A stretch of 15,634 nucleotides of DNA. It comes from JANMEX01 sp049696015. GTDB lineage: Bacteria; Pseudomonadota; Alphaproteobacteria; Rhizobiales; Rhizobiaceae. Shown here piece by piece: positions 14,769-15,634 of the stretch (position 1 is the first letter of the stretch; each line of letters opens with the position of its first letter). The notes under the pieces were generated by a model that saw only the letters and a program-made list of their open reading frames with translations, did no database searches and was not told the DNA's origin. Both the position numbers and the translations under genes were made by a program. The stretch is from the NCBI GenBank assembly GCA_049696015.1, contig JBAVTG010000182.1, positions 1-15,634 on the forward strand, read 5' to 3'.

Positions 14769-15437
14769 TTACGACGTATCCGCCGCATTGAGCAAATCCA
14801 GCGCAAGGCCATGGCATTCGCGCAGCACATCGTCGACTTCGTGGCGCGAGCGATGCCGCTTGCCAGGCGGCGGGCCGGGGCGGATGGGGGAAAGGCGCAC
14901 CGGCCGGTTTTCAGCCAGAGCCAGATCGCGCCGCGTCTGCCAGCGCACCAGCCGCCGGGCTTGACCTGGCAGATCATCGAGCGCGCGCATGAGGGCATTG
15001 AGCCGAAGGCCGATGAGATTGGCGTTGATCGGGGCGAGCGAGGATGGAACTTCACGAAAGCCCAAGGCCGGATCGAATGATCCTTCAACGTGGACAAGCG
15101 TTGGCTCACCGATGTCCCATACGGCCTCAGGGTCGAATTGCTTGAGCGGATCCAAAAGCGCAAAAGCCTGCACCCGCGCTGATCCTTCGCGCAGGACAAG
15201 ACCGGCAGGCGCGGCACGCGGCGGTTGCGGTTTCAAAACCAGACCCTGCGCGGCAATTGTAATGAGCCGCCGCACGGCAGATTCAGCCGGACGCAGCACC
15301 CACAGAACGGCATGATAAACATGGCGCGGCAGCGTCGAGACCGACCCGCCAACTTTCAGCCCCGCCAGCGCAAACAGCGCCGCGACAATGCGCCGGAGCG
15401 CATCGCGGTTGCGGGTGATGGCGAGTGTCCAGTCCAA
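14769..15437 (-). CDS. Conserved hypothetical protein
   Basis: A 222-residue protein opening MDWTLAITRNRDALRRIVAA, followed by LFALAGLKVGG and TLPRHVYHAVLWVLRPAESAVRRLI at about 39-63. The first 85 residues look helical and may be membrane-associated. The rest is Arg/Pro-rich (RRLVRWQTRRDLALAENRPV, then RPGPPPGKRHRSRHEVDD). I recall similar unnamed proteins from rhizobia but know no function, and no catalytic motif is visible. The start is a TTG at 15435-15437, with AGGAA about 10 nt upstream on the minus strand; no in-frame ATG lies nearby. Overlapping readings on both strands are less convincing. It converges with nadD across the palindromic repeat and is preceded by another inverted repeat at 15565-15634. 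Confidence 0.65.
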   Translation of the reverse strand: MDWTLAITRNRDALRRIVAALFALAGLKVGGSVSTLPRHVYHAVLWVLRPAESAVRRLITIAAQGLVLKPQPPRAAPAGLVLREGSARVQAFALLDPLKQFDPEAVWDIGEPTLVHVEGSFDPALGFREVPSSLAPINANLIGLRLNALMRALDDLPGQARRLVRWQTRRDLALAENRPVRLSPIRPGPPPGKRHRSRHEVDDVLRECHGLALDLLNAADTS

Positions 15438-15548
15438 ATGGCGCGTTCCTGTGAGTGAATGAAACTGGCGGGAGTATAAATGTGGGCTAGATAGGGGTGG
15501 ATGGAATTATTTTTGCGGATATGGACCCCGCAGCAGGCCCTCTCCGTC

Positions 15549-15561
15549 ACAGGCTTCGCCT
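15549..15561. repeat. Small hairpin beside the terminal inverted repeat
   Basis: CAGGC-TTC-GCCTG forms a 5-bp stem immediately before the larger inverted repeat at 15565-15634. It is probably part of the same repeat unit. Confidence 0.45.
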
Positions 15562-15564
15562 GCG

Positions 15565-15634
15565 ACACCTCTCCCGCAAGCGGGCGAGGTTAAAAGGGCG
15601 GCGTGTTTACCTCGCCCGCTTGCGGGAGAGGTGT
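15565..15634. repeat. Perfect 26-bp inverted repeat at the right window edge
   Basis: Arms 15565-15590 and 15609-15634 are perfectly complementary over 26 nt, around an 18-nt A/G-rich loop. Each arm contains the near-palindrome CCCGC-AA-GCGGG (or its complement), so each can also fold alone. The right arm ends exactly at the window edge, so the repeat may continue. The sequence type is that of dispersed rhizobial intergenic repeats, and no gene is seen in 15438-15634. Confidence 0.8.

Noticed and set aside
14461..14817. Short open readings on both strands across the long palindrome
   Set aside because: They are produced by the inverted repeat sequence itself and show no start context or family match.
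15356..15568. Minus-strand 70-residue reading overlapping the hypothetical gene start
   Set aside because: It lies partly in the inverted-repeat region and in another frame of the TTG-started gene, and has no recognisable features.

Overview
The window looks like chromosomal DNA of an alphaproteobacterium, most likely from the order Hyphomicrobiales (Rhizobiales). The evidence is gene order (obgE-proB-proA-nadD; purA next to an EamA transporter; an RluD-like synthase ahead of rpoH), the protein sequences themselves, and intergenic palindromes of a type common in rhizobia. I cannot name the genus. Most of the window is housekeeping. No tRNA, rRNA, CRISPR array, transposase, integrase or phage gene was seen.

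Layout. (1) 1-522, minus strand: the start of a glyoxalase/VOC protein (cut by the window edge) and a small single-pass membrane protein. (2) 532-2659, plus strand: an RluD-like pseudouridine synthase, then the heat-shock sigma factor gene rpoH after a 169-nt leader. (3) 2735-6555, minus strand: an EamA transporter, purA and a conserved membrane-anchored protein of unknown function. The last of these converges on rpoH, and one symmetric hairpin lies between them. (4) 6662-8105, plus strand: a second EamA transporter, head-to-head with the first, and a secreted DUF3833-type protein. (5) 8152-10124, minus strand: a Tat-signal Acg/nitroreductase-like protein and a DUF6544-like membrane-anchored protein whose GTG start overlaps the stop of the upstream gene. 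(6) 10360-14499, plus strand: obgE-proB-proA-nadD with gaps of 5 nt or less, except that a palindromic repeat sits between proA and nadD. (7) 14500-15634: a long imperfect hairpin, a hypothetical minus-strand gene with a TTG start, and a perfect 26-bp inverted repeat at the window end.

How the genes relate. proB and proA encode consecutive proline-biosynthesis steps. They share a transcript with the ribosome-associated GTPase ObgE and the NAD-synthesis enzyme NadD, a known alphaproteobacterial arrangement. The least understood parts are the coupled acg/DUF6544 pair, the protein downstream of purA, and the three palindromic repeats around nadD. Two of those repeats lie just past the point where synteny would predict rsfS. 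I see no clearly new multi-gene system; these are modest leads.
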